Of a stretch of 64,000 nucleotides of DNA, positions 8,383 to 17,561 are shown piece after piece. Position numbers and translations under genes: made by a program. The DNA lies in contig NZ_LMFZ01000023.1 in assembly GCF_001427305.1 (NCBI RefSeq), positions 16,349-80,348 on the forward strand. Direction: 5' to 3'. The notes under the pieces were generated by a model. It was not told the origin of the DNA, did no database searches, and saw only the letters and a program-made list of their open reading frames with translations. Position 1 is the stretch's first letter. Every line of letters begins with the position of its first letter. This DNA is from Duganella sp. Root1480D1 (lineage in GTDB: Bacteria > Pseudomonadota > Gammaproteobacteria > Burkholderiales > Burkholderiaceae_D).

Positions 8383-9777
8383 CTAGAGCCAATACTTCAG
8401 CAGCTCTGCAAACCACTCCTGCACCCGCTCCACGAGGGGACGCCGCTGCCATTGGCTAAGCGTCACTTCCTTGGAATTGCGCAGGTCTTCCTGGAAGGCG
8501 CTGGCCATCTCAGCACCAAAGGTATCGCCGATCACGATCACGTTCAATTCGTAGTTGTGCACGAAACTACGCTGGTCAATATTGGTCGACCCCACCGTTG
8601 ACCAGACGCCATCCACCACTGCAGTCTTCGCATGCAGCACCGAGCGTTTCAGCTCGTGGATTCGTACCCCTGCTTCCAAGAGTTGTGTGTAGCTGGACCT
8701 GCCGGCGTGGCGCACGAGGCCGGCGTCTGAAATGCTGGGAAGCACGAGTTGCACATCCACACCCCGCCGTGCTGCGTTCGTCAATGCCGACAGCGTCTGC
8801 TTATCCGGCACAAAATAGGCGCTCGTGATGTGGATTGACTGCTTCGCCTCCTGCAACGCGAGCAGTAGCGCTTTGTAGATCTCAAAATGTCCATGCGGCG
8901 CGCTGGCGAGCACCCTGACGACCTTATCCCCCATCACGACCTGCTTCGGGAAATAATCCGCCCCCCTCAGCTCGTCAGCATCCTGTTCCAGCCATGCTTG
9001 AACAAATGCCCACTGCAAGGCAGGTACGGCGGGTCCCTCGATCTTTAAATGGGTATCGCGCCAGCCTGAATCGTCCCTGTCGTTGGCACGCTGATCGAAG
9101 CGCGCACGAAATGGCGAGCTGTTGGCATAGGTGTCACTGATGTTGACCCCGCCGGTAAAAGCCACCTTGCCATCGATGATCAATAGCTTGCGATGACCGC
9201 GGTTATTCAGCTTCCAGCCACTGCCGCGCAGCTTCGCGGGATTGACGGGATTGAAGGCCAGTAAATGAATGCCGGAAGAGCGCATGCGCTCAAAGAACGC
9301 CTGCGGCACGTTGATCGTTCCCACGCTGTCGTAGATCACGTTGACGACGACTCCTTCGCGCTGCTTCAGTATCAACAGATCGGCAAATCGTTCACCTTGC
9401 TCATCCTGATCAAAGACATAGGTTTCGAAATTGATGCTGTTCCTGGCAACCGCAATGGACTTTGCCATTTCGGCCATGGTCAGTGGCCCATCGAACAGAA
9501 GCTCAACTTTATTGCCAGCGATCAAAGGAACACCTGTGGCCGCCTCTTCCAGGATGGCCAGTGCCTTGCTGTCCAGTGTTGATGAAGACCAGCGCTTTTT
9601 CAGCAACCGCTCCGTGCCAGGACCGGGCAATCTGCCATGTGCGTCCCTGACCAGAGCCGCCTGGGCAGCCACCGCCTTGGCGTCGTCTAGTGAGACCGTG
9701 GGGAGTCCGGCACAAGCGGCCAGAGTCGCGCCCGCCAGCAGGGCCGGCAGGGCAATCCTTAGCGCATCGTTTTTCAC
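8383..9777 (-). CDS. Phospholipase D / cardiolipin synthase-like lipoprotein
   Basis: The chosen start is GTG at 9777, with AGGAG nine bases upstream; this gives 464 residues with a lipoprotein signal peptide whose lipobox (LAAC) places the lipidated Cys at residue 22. Two PLD domains follow. The first HKD motif is H195-K197-D202 in RGHRKLLIIDG and the second is H382-K384-D389 in LHAKTAVVDG. Both are complete with the trailing GGxN and GSTN residues. The family transfers phosphatidyl groups between phosphatidylglycerol molecules to make cardiolipin, or acts as a phospholipase. The lipid anchor suggests a periplasmic-side enzyme rather than the usual double-TM ClsA form. Longer upstream starts on the same frame lack a binding site. 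Confidence 0.85.
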   Translation of the reverse strand: MKNDALRIALPALLAGATLAACAGLPTVSLDDAKAVAAQAALVRDAHGRLPGPGTERLLKKRWSSSTLDSKALAILEEAATGVPLIAGNKVELLFDGPLTMAEMAKSIAVARNSINFETYVFDQDEQGERFADLLILKQREGVVVNVIYDSVGTINVPQAFFERMRSSGIHLLAFNPVNPAKLRGSGWKLNNRGHRKLLIIDGKVAFTGGVNISDTYANSSPFRARFDQRANDRDDSGWRDTHLKIEGPAVPALQWAFVQAWLEQDADELRGADYFPKQVVMGDKVVRVLASAPHGHFEIYKALLLALQEAKQSIHITSAYFVPDKQTLSALTNAARRGVDVQLVLPSISDAGLVRHAGRSSYTQLLEAGVRIHELKRSVLHAKTAVVDGVWSTVGSTNIDQRSFVHNYELNVIVIGDTFGAEMASAFQEDLRNSKEVTLSQWQRRPLVERVQEWFAELLKYWL

Positions 9778-10027
9778 ATCCCCCCCCTCTCCTGCAAGCA
9801 GGCTATTGTGTATCGCATCCATCCACTTCTCTGTTCGATTACCAACATATATCCGAAGGCTGGGATCATCGGCGAAGACGTCAATGCCATATCCGGATTT
9901 CTTCTCTATACTGGTAGAAGTAGGGATCACCTTTGAACGCTTGGCCATGGTCGTACCTGGCCAACTTGCGGCGACTCCGGATAAGCATTGTCTCCAGTGC
10001 TCCAATGGCACGGTGAGGAAGGCCGCT

Positions 10028-11164
10028 ATGTTGCATGAATTCCTGACGAACAATCGTACTGAGCTCATCGCCCGCTGCCGAGCAAAGGTTGCCATGCGAG
10101 AGCACTCCGCAACGGCCGAGCAGTTGCAAAACGGCGTGCCGATGTTTCTCGATCAACTGACGTGTACACTGCGGACGGAACAGGCGCACTGCGCACTCGA
10201 AGGCCAGGCTATGTCGGCCATCCCCGAGTGCGGCGTGGCCCGGGGAGAGCTGGGTGCATCGGCGGCATTGCACGGGCAGGACATGCTTGCGCTGGGATTC
10301 ACGATCGATGAAGTCGTCCACAACTATGGCGACTTGTGCCAGGCCATCACCGACCTTGCTGTCGAGCGCGACGCGCCGTTTTCCGTCGATGAATTCAGGA
10401 CATTGAATCGTTGCCTCGACAATGCGATTGCCTACGCGGTGAGTGCCTTTAGCTCCCAGCATGATTTCATTGAATCAGATCGCCACAATGCCGAAGAAAA
10501 CAAGCGGATGGGTTTCTTTGTCCACGAGCTACGCAACTTGCTGGGCACCGCGAAACTCGCCTATACCGCCTGCCGGACGGGGAACCTCAACCTGGGCGGT
10601 GCCACTGGCGCTGTCCTGGAGCGCAGCCTGAACGGCTTAACCAGCCTGATTCAGAACGCCGTTTCACTCGTGCGTCATGAGCACATTGAAGGCGTGCGGG
10701 ATATCTTCTCCCTGGCCGACTTTGTTGTGGAGATCGAAGCGGCAACGGCATTGGCGGCGGTGGCAAAACAATGCCAACTGAAGATCTTGCCTGTCGACCC
10801 GCAGTTGGCGATACGGGCCAATCGGCCGATGCTGCTCGCTGCAGTGGTGAACCTCCTGCAGAATGCCTTCAAGTTCACGCATCTGCACTCCGAGGTAACA
10901 TTGGCATGCCGTGCTGTCGATGACAGTGTCCTGATCGAAGTCGCCGACCAGTGCGGCGGGCTAGGCGCCGACCTGGCTGCACGCATGTTCCAGCCCTTCG
11001 AGCAAGGCGGTGCCGACCGCTCGGGATTGGGACTGGGCCTGACCATCGCCCGGCAGTTTGTCGTCGCGAACAGAGGGCAACTGAGCGTACGCGATCTGCC
11101 TGAAGTTGGCTGCGTGTTTACGATTACGCTGCCTCGCCTTGCAATACCTCCCATCCCCGAATAA
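10028..11164 (+). CDS. Histidine kinase with RsbRD-type N-terminal domain
   Basis: The 378-residue kinase starts at an ATG preceded by a GAGG. Residues 1-145 form an all-helical domain resembling the RsbRD_N / globin-fold sensor of stressosome proteins (LxxNRxELIxRCRAKV start, then LGFTIDEVVHNYGDLCQAI). The kinase core has His166 in FFVHELRN, an N box (NLLQNAFKF), a G1-like ADQCGGLG that departs from the usual DxGxGI, and a GLGLGLTIARQF G2 box. There is no transmembrane segment. It is transcribed away from the cardiolipin synthase-like gene. The family A gene begins 39 bases downstream in the same direction and is probably in the same transcript. Confidence 0.85.
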   Translation: MLHEFLTNNRTELIARCRAKVAMREHSATAEQLQNGVPMFLDQLTCTLRTEQAHCALEGQAMSAIPECGVARGELGASAALHGQDMLALGFTIDEVVHNYGDLCQAITDLAVERDAPFSVDEFRTLNRCLDNAIAYAVSAFSSQHDFIESDRHNAEENKRMGFFVHELRNLLGTAKLAYTACRTGNLNLGGATGAVLERSLNGLTSLIQNAVSLVRHEHIEGVRDIFSLADFVVEIEAATALAAVAKQCQLKILPVDPQLAIRANRPMLLAAVVNLLQNAFKFTHLHSEVTLACRAVDDSVLIEVADQCGGLGADLAARMFQPFEQGGADRSGLGLGLTIARQFVVANRGQLSVRDLPEVGCVFTITLPRLAIPPIPE

Positions 11165-11203
11165 GTGAAGCCCCGCCCACGCGCACCATGCTATTACCTG
11201 ACT

Positions 11204-11650
11204 ATGAAACAGTACATTCGTTTAAGCAGTCCCATCGCAGAAGTCGTGGCCACGGGACTAGATGTCGACATGCTGTGGGGCAGCGTCAACGCATGGGCAC
11301 ATTTGCGTCGGCACCATGTACCACCTGACGTCGCGTTGCGCATCCTCTCGAACGCAGGCTCCCGGCGGGACTCGGATGCCTCACACCCGGCCCAGCCCAG
11401 CGAGCAGCTCAGGGCCTTGAAGCAGATGGCGAATTCGCGCACAACCGGCACGACAACCCGCCGCAACAAGGCCATGTCCCAAGTTGTGGATGGTGCCATC
11501 CACTTATCCATCACCCGGGGTAATCAATATGCCGAGGCGCTTCTGAAACTCTATCCGGTCTCGGCCCATCTGATCATGCGCGTGCTGTTTGATGCCGAAC
11601 ATCGTCGCCGGCTCGCATCCCAGCCGCCGCCGGCGCCCGGAAAACCGTAA
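11204..11650 (+). CDS. Family A protein with two helical repeats (148 aa)
   Basis: The start is taken as ATG at 11204 (MKQYIRLSS); a GTG at 11165 is possible but gives an atypical N-terminus. The protein carries two copies of the family A repeat. Copy one reads AHLRRHHVPPDVALRIL and ends in SRR. Copy two reads YAEALLKLYPVSAHLIMRVL and ends in HRRRLAS. A Thr/Arg-rich linker of about 50 residues separates them. It is closest to the two-repeat paralogue at 27051-27557, with which it shares IMRVLFDA near the C-terminus. It follows a histidine kinase by 39 bases. Function unknown. Confidence 0.7.
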   Translation: MKQYIRLSSPIAEVVATGLDVDMLWGSVNAWAHLRRHHVPPDVALRILSNAGSRRDSDASHPAQPSEQLRALKQMANSRTTGTTTRRNKAMSQVVDGAIHLSITRGNQYAEALLKLYPVSAHLIMRVLFDAEHRRRLASQPPPAPGKP

Positions 11651-11978
11651 CCGTCTAGACGCCGCGATCCCTGGTCTGCTCACGCGGCCCGTTCCCTGCT
11701 CCGGATGCCGCCACGTCTCGTCAGGGCACCATTTGAAAGATCGTCAAGGACATCGCGTCGCGCTGGGACTTGCCAAACTCTGGGTGTACCCAGCAATGCC
11801 ACATCCACTTCGTGATGTCGAACACTCCGAAGCCCGGCGCGGATGATGGGAAGCTTGCGTGCCAAACGCGCTAAAATATCTCGTCAGAATGGAACCGGTA
11901 GATCTGACGTTGGTCCGGGCCGCGTTTCGTGCACCAGCAGGCTGGCTCAGTGCACGCATGGGCATGAAAGGGTTAACA
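11651..11978. other. Intergenic region upstream of the CorC-like gene
   Basis: About 330 bases without a gene. It should contain the promoter of the CorC-like gene; the AT-rich element CTAAAATAT near 11870 is the best -10 candidate, but no convincing -35 accompanies it. Confidence 0.35.
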
Positions 11979-13295
11979 ATGGAAATTGCCGTCCTTTTCG
12001 GGCTCATCCTGCTCAACGGCATGTTCGCGATGTCCGAGGTCGCATTGATGACGGCCCGCAAGGCCCGGCTCAGCAAGCTTGCGGACAACGGTGACAGCGC
12101 AGCGGAGATAGCCCTGCAACTCGACGCCGATCCCAACAAATTCATGTCCACCGTACAGATCGGTATTACGTCGATCGGTGTCCTGAACGGCATTGTCGGC
12201 GAAGCGACCCTTGCACGGCCGTTTGGCCAATGGCTGATATCCCTTGGCATTCCCCTTGGCTGGTCCCACAATGTATCAACGGCCCTGGTCGTCCTCACGA
12301 TTACCTACTTTTCGATCGTGCTCGGCGAACTGGTTCCCAAGCGCTTAGGCCAACTGCATCCAGAATCGTTGGCGCGCATCGTTTCGCGTCCCATGGTGAT
12401 CCTGGCAGGGCTTGCCAAGCCATTCGTCAAACTGCTGTCAGCGTCCACACAATTGGTGCTGCGCGCCCTTGGTGTGCGACAGACCGGAACACAGCCGATC
12501 ACCGAAGAGGACCTGCACATGATGCTGGAAGAGGGTTCCGAAACCGGCGTCATCGAGGTCCACGAACACCAGATGGTACGCAACGTGTTCCGGTTAGATG
12601 AACGGCAACTGGCCTCCTTCATGGTGCCGCGCAACGATGTCATCTACTTTGACCTGGACGACGAACTGGCCACCAATTTGGCGCGCTTCGACAATTGCGA
12701 GCACTCCCGCTTCCCTGTGCTTAGTGGTGGCTGGCATCAGGTAAAGGGTATCGCCAGCGCGCGCCAAATGCTGTCGCAAGCATTGCATGGTACCCCACTG
12801 GACTTGGGCACCCAGCTTCAGCAGCCCGTCTTTGTGCCGGAGACCTTGACCGGCATGGAGTTGCTGGAACACTTCAAGCAGACAGGGACTCATCTGGTCT
12901 TCATTGTCGACGAGTACGGCGAAGTACAAGGTATCGTCACACTGCAAGACGTGCTGGAGGCCATTACTGGCGAATTCAAGCCCTCGCGCGCCGAAGACGG
13001 CTGGGCGGTGATGCGAAAGGACGGCAGCTGGCTTCTTGATGGATTAATTCCGGTTCCCGAGCTCAAGGACCATCTGTCACTTCTGAGCGTTCCCGAAGAG
13101 GAAAAGAGCCGGTATAACACCCTCAGCGGCATGGTCATGCTGTTGCTCGGAACGCTTCCTCGAACGGGCGACATCTGTCACTGGCAGGGGTGGGATTTCG
13201 AAGTAGTCGACCTGGACGGGCTGCGCATCGATAAAGTACTGGCGACACGACACCCGCTCGAGTTCCGCGAAAGAACGGCTCAGACTAACGCTTGA
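11979..13295 (+). CDS. CorC/HlyC-family membrane protein (CNNM-CBS)
   Basis: The 438-residue protein starts at MEIAVLFGLI, with AAAGG just upstream. It has an N-terminal DUF21/CNNM transmembrane domain with about four membrane helices and the signature NGMFAMSEVAL. This is followed by a CBS pair (about 205-330; the MVPRND motif marks its start) and a C-terminal CorC_HlyC domain (DGLIPVPEL onward). Relatives act in magnesium and cobalt efflux or membrane-linked metal homeostasis; they are often mis-annotated as haemolysins. Length and domain order are typical and it is probably functional. A longer frame to 11859 exists but lacks family similarity. Confidence 0.9.
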   Translation: MEIAVLFGLILLNGMFAMSEVALMTARKARLSKLADNGDSAAEIALQLDADPNKFMSTVQIGITSIGVLNGIVGEATLARPFGQWLISLGIPLGWSHNVSTALVVLTITYFSIVLGELVPKRLGQLHPESLARIVSRPMVILAGLAKPFVKLLSASTQLVLRALGVRQTGTQPITEEDLHMMLEEGSETGVIEVHEHQMVRNVFRLDERQLASFMVPRNDVIYFDLDDELATNLARFDNCEHSRFPVLSGGWHQVKGIASARQMLSQALHGTPLDLGTQLQQPVFVPETLTGMELLEHFKQTGTHLVFIVDEYGEVQGIVTLQDVLEAITGEFKPSRAEDGWAVMRKDGSWLLDGLIPVPELKDHLSLLSVPEEEKSRYNTLSGMVMLLLGTLPRTGDICHWQGWDFEVVDLDGLRIDKVLATRHPLEFRERTAQTNA

Positions 13296-13566
13296 CTCAG
13301 CACAAACGTTAGTGAGATTCGATCGTCGTGACGGGGCGACTCAGTAACTCAACAGCATGCCTCACAGGGTGCAGCGTCCAGTGCCACCGACCGAGGCCGG
13401 CACACCGGTCGCTCCGCTGCTGCAAAAATCGGACTATGCTAGAGCCATGTAATCAGAGCGTCCTCGGGGCACATCCAGGTCCATCGAGACCATGGTCATA
13501 CGGTGTACTGCCGCGCACGCCTAATTCCCCAAGGCTGGCGGTTCGATCGACCGTCCGGGAGCGACC

Positions 13567-15045
13567 ATGCGCAGTGCATTAAAGAATCAACGGGCCAATC
13601 TGGCAACGATCGCGGCGCTGGCGATGTTCAGCCGGGGACTGGAACCCGAGTTCCCTCCCCCTGTTCTCCAGCAGCTAGCCCACATTCCATTGGCGCCGCT
13701 CGAAGCCACCACCGGTATCGTCGACCTCTCAGACCTGCCTTGGTTCTCCATCGACAATGACGATTCACATGACCTCGATCAGCTGACGGTCAGCGCATCA
13801 CTGCCAAATGGTGTCGTGCGCGTGTCCGTCGCCATCGCCGATGTCGACGCCCTTGTTGCCAAAGGGACGCCGATTGACCAGCATGCCCGTCACAATACCA
13901 CTTCCGTCTATACGTCGGCCAGGATTTTCCCCATGCTGCCGGAGCTGCTCTGCACCAACCTGACCTCACTCAATCCGGACGTGAACCGGCTCGCGATCGT
14001 CAATCAAATGGACTTCAGTGCCGATGGCGTCCTGCTCGGATCAACAATCTTCCGAGCGACAGTGCGCAACAAGGCACAGCTTGCTTACGACGCTGTATCG
14101 GCGTGGCTGGAAGGGACCGAGGCCCTACCCGTGGCAGCACAACGTGTTCCAGCTGTCGCCAGCCTGCTGCGGCAGCAGGATGCTCTGGCACAAAAGCTGC
14201 GCCTGCTGCGGCACACCCAGGGTGCGCTCGAGTTCGAGGGATTTCAACCGCATGCACTGTTTCATGGCGACCGGATCGCCGATATCCGCCTGCAACCTCA
14301 CAACCGTGCACGACAGTTGATCGAAGAGTTCATGATCGCCACCAACGAATGCACTGCGCATTATCTCGCAGCCCAGGGTGGCGCCTCACTGCGGCGCGTG
14401 GTACGCTCGCCCGAACGCTGGGCACGCATCATCGAGGTGGCGCAAGGCTACGGGGCAACACTGCCGGCGCTCCCCGACGGCAAGGCACTGCAAACGTTTC
14501 TGGCGCGCCAGCATCAACGTGATCCCCTGCACTTTCCGGACTTGTCACTGATCATCGTCAAGCTGATGGGATCGGGTGAATATGTCGTCGAGAAACAGCA
14601 TGGCGCACCCATAGGTCACTTTGGACTGGCCGTGCAGGACTATATGCATTCGACGGCGCCAAACAGGCGCTTTCCCGATTTGATCACGCTGCGCCTGGTG
14701 AAAGCGGCATTGGCGCGAATCCCCGCTCCGTACTCGGATGCTGAACTAGCCGAACTGGCCGCGCATTGTACGGCCCAGGAAGACGCCGCCAGAAAAGTGG
14801 AACGGCAGGTACGTAAATCCGAGGCGGCCCTCTTGCTCCACTCCAGCGTTGGACAGCACTACAGCGGGATTGTCACAGGACTCAATAGCCAAGGTTCCTG
14901 GGTGCGGATCCTGACCCCACCAGCCGAAGGCCGGCTGACGGGCGCATTACCCGAGCTGAAGATGGGCCAAACAATTCGTGTGCAACTGGTGTCAACGTCG
15001 GTTGAACGTGGTTTCATCGACTTCGCCGTTGCCCACACGATGTAA
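13567..15045 (+). CDS. RNase II-family exoribonuclease (RNB domain)
   Basis: The 492-residue protein is a compact RNB-domain enzyme. The four acidic metal ligands sit in SIDNDDSHDLDQL at about residues 61-73, and the downstream block HSTAPNRRFPDLITLRL is the RNB RNA-clamp and catalytic arginine region. Residues after about 415 resemble an S1-like OB fold (YSGIVTGLNSQGSWVRI). N-terminal cold-shock domains found in RNase R and RNase II are absent, as in the short RNB proteins of many betaproteobacteria. It would degrade single-stranded RNA 3' to 5'. The start at 13567 follows a GGGAGCG. It is monocistronic, with 270 bases of empty sequence upstream. Confidence 0.85.
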   Translation: MRSALKNQRANLATIAALAMFSRGLEPEFPPPVLQQLAHIPLAPLEATTGIVDLSDLPWFSIDNDDSHDLDQLTVSASLPNGVVRVSVAIADVDALVAKGTPIDQHARHNTTSVYTSARIFPMLPELLCTNLTSLNPDVNRLAIVNQMDFSADGVLLGSTIFRATVRNKAQLAYDAVSAWLEGTEALPVAAQRVPAVASLLRQQDALAQKLRLLRHTQGALEFEGFQPHALFHGDRIADIRLQPHNRARQLIEEFMIATNECTAHYLAAQGGASLRRVVRSPERWARIIEVAQGYGATLPALPDGKALQTFLARQHQRDPLHFPDLSLIIVKLMGSGEYVVEKQHGAPIGHFGLAVQDYMHSTAPNRRFPDLITLRLVKAALARIPAPYSDAELAELAAHCTAQEDAARKVERQVRKSEAALLLHSSVGQHYSGIVTGLNSQGSWVRILTPPAEGRLTGALPELKMGQTIRVQLVSTSVERGFIDFAVAHTM

Positions 15046-15322
15046 CCGTGCTCTTCGGCAGGTGCTGCTTCGAATTGGGCACCTGCACGCAATCCGCTGG
15101 AACAATCAATCGACAGCTCATCTCCACAGCAAGACAAGCAACTGCCAGTGTTGCCTGCTCGCGCGCGCTCGTCGAGCCCATCTGCGTGAGCAACATCTGC
15201 CGCACGCCCCTCCTGATGCCAGGGCTGGCGTCGATTCCACATACTGTCGAGTTCAGTTGGCAGTCATTCTAGTGGTCAATGCCGGGCTTGAACAAGGATT
15301 CCTATAATCCATCGCAAACCCG

Positions 15323-15335
15323 CTAAGATGAAAGT
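15323..15335 (+). promoter_or_regulatory. 13-base leader element shared with the family C paralogue
   Basis: CTAAGATGAAAGT lies 44 bases before the start codon at 15367. The identical 13 bases occur 45 bases before the paralogue's start at 43412-43424. TAAGAT would serve as a -10 hexamer. No -35 consensus is seen at the expected distance, which may point to an alternative sigma factor. Confidence 0.5.
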
Positions 15336-15366
15336 ATGTCCGGTCATTTTCGTTGAAGAGGCTCCG

Positions 15367-15627
15367 ATGAATCACCATAGCCCACTTGCACTGGTAGACC
15401 AGACCAGCATCATCGATGGCTATTCCTATCGCGTATCCACGAACGCAGTGCTGGGTGGGGTTCGGGCACAGTTGGTCTGGATCGGTGCCCCCAAAGATCG
15501 ACAACGCCCACCCGACGAAACCATCTGTACGCCCACGCTGCGCAACGCACGGGCAGCGATCCTTGAAGCGCACGCCCTGGCACTGGAGTATGTCCTGGCA
15601 TGGCGGCCTCCAGGTCCTGCATCGTAA
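15367..15627 (+). CDS. Family C small protein (86 aa)
   Basis: The ATG at 15367 has GAAGAGG seven bases upstream. The protein is clearly paralogous to 43457-43705: both contain DGYxYRV, VLGGxxAxLVWIxAP, an NARAAIxEAHxLALEYVLAWR helix and a conserved spacing throughout. The first half looks like a small beta sheet and the second a single long helix. No signal peptide or membrane segment is present. I do not recognise a Pfam family. Two copies 28 kb apart with a shared leader element suggest recent duplication and common regulation. Confidence 0.75.
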   Translation: MNHHSPLALVDQTSIIDGYSYRVSTNAVLGGVRAQLVWIGAPKDRQRPPDETICTPTLRNARAAILEAHALALEYVLAWRPPGPAS

Positions 15628-16059
15628 CAGGAATTCGCCACCGCACGACCTTTCACGCCCCTCCCGCGACCGGCATAGCAGGAACAGACACGGTGCATCC
15701 GCCATCGCCGCGCGAACTAAGGCTCGCCAGTACCCCGACCGTGCCCCCCCAATTCAACGTGACCAATCCGCGGCGCCAACTGGAGGCGGTGTCGGGAAGT
15801 TACCGTCTCATCGCAGACATCCATTCTCTGTCACGATTGTCGATGTGGGCGAGTGCCATAGGATGCCTTCGGAATGTCCGACGTTCGCCAAGCGGACTCT
15901 GGCGAGCGAAGAAGCGGCGTGCGCCAGGCGTGCCTGGGAATCTCCAGGGCGCTACCAGGCAAAATCCGGTTCGATCCCCCGGTCCAATTCGGGGGATCGA
16001 TCGTGCAAGGAAGCGATTCGTGCTATCGTGATGGTGTTGAAACCATCTGGGGCAACGCC
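15628..16059. other. Intergenic region with one strong inverted repeat
   Basis: About 430 bases with no supported gene. It contains the 10-base perfect inverted repeat at 15972-15999 described separately, just upstream of the family A gene at 16060. Confidence 0.45.
15972..15999. repeat. Perfect 10-base inverted repeat with 8-base loop
   Basis: CGATCCCCCG (15972-15981) and CGGGGGATCG (15990-15999) pair perfectly around GTCCAATT. No T-tract follows on either strand, so it is not a typical terminator. It lies 60 bases before the family A start at 16060 and could be an operator or an RNA hairpin in that gene's leader. Confidence 0.6.
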
Positions 16060-16356
16060 ATGTCATTCTCTCCAGAACGCCGACTGCAGTGCGCGAAGGC
16101 AACAGCCATTGATCATGCCATTGACCTGGCCTGCACGCATGGCTTCTCTTTTGCCTCGGCGTACCTGCGTAACCAGAGGCTACGCAACGACACGATCGCT
16201 CGTGTCCTGTCTGGTCCCCGGGACCAGCATCGCCAGCATGAATGTGCCAGCATACCGCCCGAGTTACCATATACATCAGAAGCCGGGGACGCGAGCGAGA
16301 CGCCTGTCCGACAGCTAAGTTACAGTTCGCGCCAAAACGTTGGGCACCTGCGTTAA
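16060..16356 (+). CDS. Family A small repeat protein (98 aa)
   Basis: The start at 16060 (MSFSPERRLQ) is chosen because family similarity begins shortly after; there is only a weak TGGGG upstream. The repeat reads AIDHAIDLACTHGFSFASAY followed by LRNQRLRNDTIARVLSG. It matches the family consensus for the helix and the RVL core, but the usual Val-Pro has become Leu-Arg and the trailing RR is QH. The C-terminal 45 residues are polar and unconserved. It is therefore the most divergent family member here and might be decaying. Confidence 0.5.
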   Translation: MSFSPERRLQCAKATAIDHAIDLACTHGFSFASAYLRNQRLRNDTIARVLSGPRDQHRQHECASIPPELPYTSEAGDASETPVRQLSYSSRQNVGHLR

Positions 16357-16376
16357 TGCGACGACCGCATGGCTGA

Positions 16377-16802
16377 CTAAGTAATCAATGCCACACCATG
16401 CTTGCGAAACCAAACGTCATCCGTCGAGCTGACATTGCCGCCAGTATGATTGTAATTAATGGTCAGTTCTTCATGGATTTCGATGTCTCGGGCGGCAATG
16501 AAATGGAGCTGCTGCTCTTCAGCAAGCGCAACGTACCTCAGATTTGCGGGATTGGCGTGGTTGTACATGCTGCCCCAACCAAGGGCTAAGCAACCCGCGG
16601 GTTCCCCCTTTGTCAAATGTCCCCAATTGAACAACAAACGCTTTAGCTCCTCGGGAAACTGAGCCCAGTACGGGGAAAGCAGCACAACTGGGCAAGCTTC
16701 CACGAGTTCACCAGTCGATATCCGCCGACTAGCAAACACGCCCCTGCCTTTTGAAGTGCCCGTGTCCTTGATGTAGCCGAGACAAGCCTTGATGTTCGTC
16801 AT
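16377..16802 (-). CDS. SET-domain protein (putative lysine methyltransferase)
   Basis: The 141-residue protein starts at ATG 16802 with GGGAGG ten bases upstream. It is essentially one SET domain. The first motif is KGRGVFASRRISTGELVE, the SAM/pseudoknot core is MYNHANPANLRYV (80-91; the NHxxxPN signature), and EELTINYN (111-118) supplies the catalytic tyrosine. No pre-SET or zinc-binding post-SET cysteines are visible. SET domains are typical of eukaryotic histone methyltransferases, and short bacterial versions methylate unknown proteins. It stands alone, converging with the family A gene at 16060-16356. Confidence 0.8.
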   Translation of the reverse strand: MTNIKACLGYIKDTGTSKGRGVFASRRISTGELVEACPVVLLSPYWAQFPEELKRLLFNWGHLTKGEPAGCLALGWGSMYNHANPANLRYVALAEEQQLHFIAARDIEIHEELTINYNHTGGNVSSTDDVWFRKHGVALIT

Positions 16803-17342
16803 ACCTACAGGACCTCCCGCTTTCCATGCATCGCGCGTGCAACGGCCACGCTCCGCCGTAGAAAACCTCACAATGTTCGGCGGTAATGCTGCAGCACCAT
16901 GGCACGCCGGCCACGCAGCGATCTCACAGTCTCCCCTTATTATGGGCCTTTCGATCGACGGCGCGTTGGCTGCTTCTCTTGAAGAATCAGTTTCCTTCGC
17001 TGCACCACACAAATCTGACTGCAAAGCTGCTGCCAGAAAGTGGAGTGTAATGTGTCATCGCGATGGTGAAACGCTTGTCTAACCGCTGCCGGCCGAATTC
17101 CCCTGCTTGGGCATCTCCACCTACCGAAAGAATCGAGATGGTCCGGTTCAAGCGGTTTGCGCCCTACGATATCAGGCACAGAATGCCAGTGTGATGCGTG
17201 AGTATCGATGACATGGGTGCGCGTGCGTACCGACGACTTCGACCATTCGGCGCATAGTGAATTCATTGCATCTGACCGAAGTATTCGCCCTGTTGAATAC
17301 ACAGCCCGATTGGCTCTGCATATTCTTTGAAGGGAGTTTCGT
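16803..17342. other. Intergenic region between SET gene and slipin operon
   Basis: About 540 bases carrying divergent promoters for the SET gene and the 17343 gene. Open frames here lack binding sites and family similarity. No terminator or repeat was noticed. Confidence 0.4.
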
Positions 17343-17561
17343 ATGGACGAATATTTGTCAGCGTCAGCTCGTGGCGACGCCGCGTCGCACAACAATGATA
17401 TGGGCGTGTCCGAACAGGTTCGTCTTGATGCTGCACTGGACGAAGCATTGTGTTGTACTTTCCCGGCGAGCGATCCCGTTGCCCTGGACTTTGCCATGAC
17501 CTCGCATGTCTCAACGCGAGCCGAACTCATTAGACGGGCATTCCCACGGAGGTCATCATGA
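17343..17561 (+). CDS. Small TFPASDP-motif protein (72 aa)
   Basis: The ATG follows GAAGGGAG by five bases. The core LDEALCCTFPASDPVAL resembles a short protein family common in Proteobacteria, in which LDEALExTFPASDP is the hallmark; here two Cys replace the usual acidic residues. The N-terminal half is polar and probably disordered. Its last codons overlap the slipin start (ATGA, 17558-17561), so the two are translationally coupled. The function of the family is unknown to me; the coupling suggests a role with the membrane slipin. Confidence 0.75.
   Translation: MDEYLSASARGDAASHNNDMGVSEQVRLDAALDEALCCTFPASDPVALDFAMTSHVSTRAELIRRAFPRRSS

Noticed and set aside
13287..13316. ACTAACG/CGTTAGT pair after the CorC-like gene as a terminator
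   Set aside because: Only seven bases of stem, a long loop and no T-tract.
15800..16276. 158-codon minus-strand frame overlapping the family A gene at 16060
   Set aside because: Cys/Trp/Arg-rich composition typical of a shadow frame; the opposite strand has family similarity.
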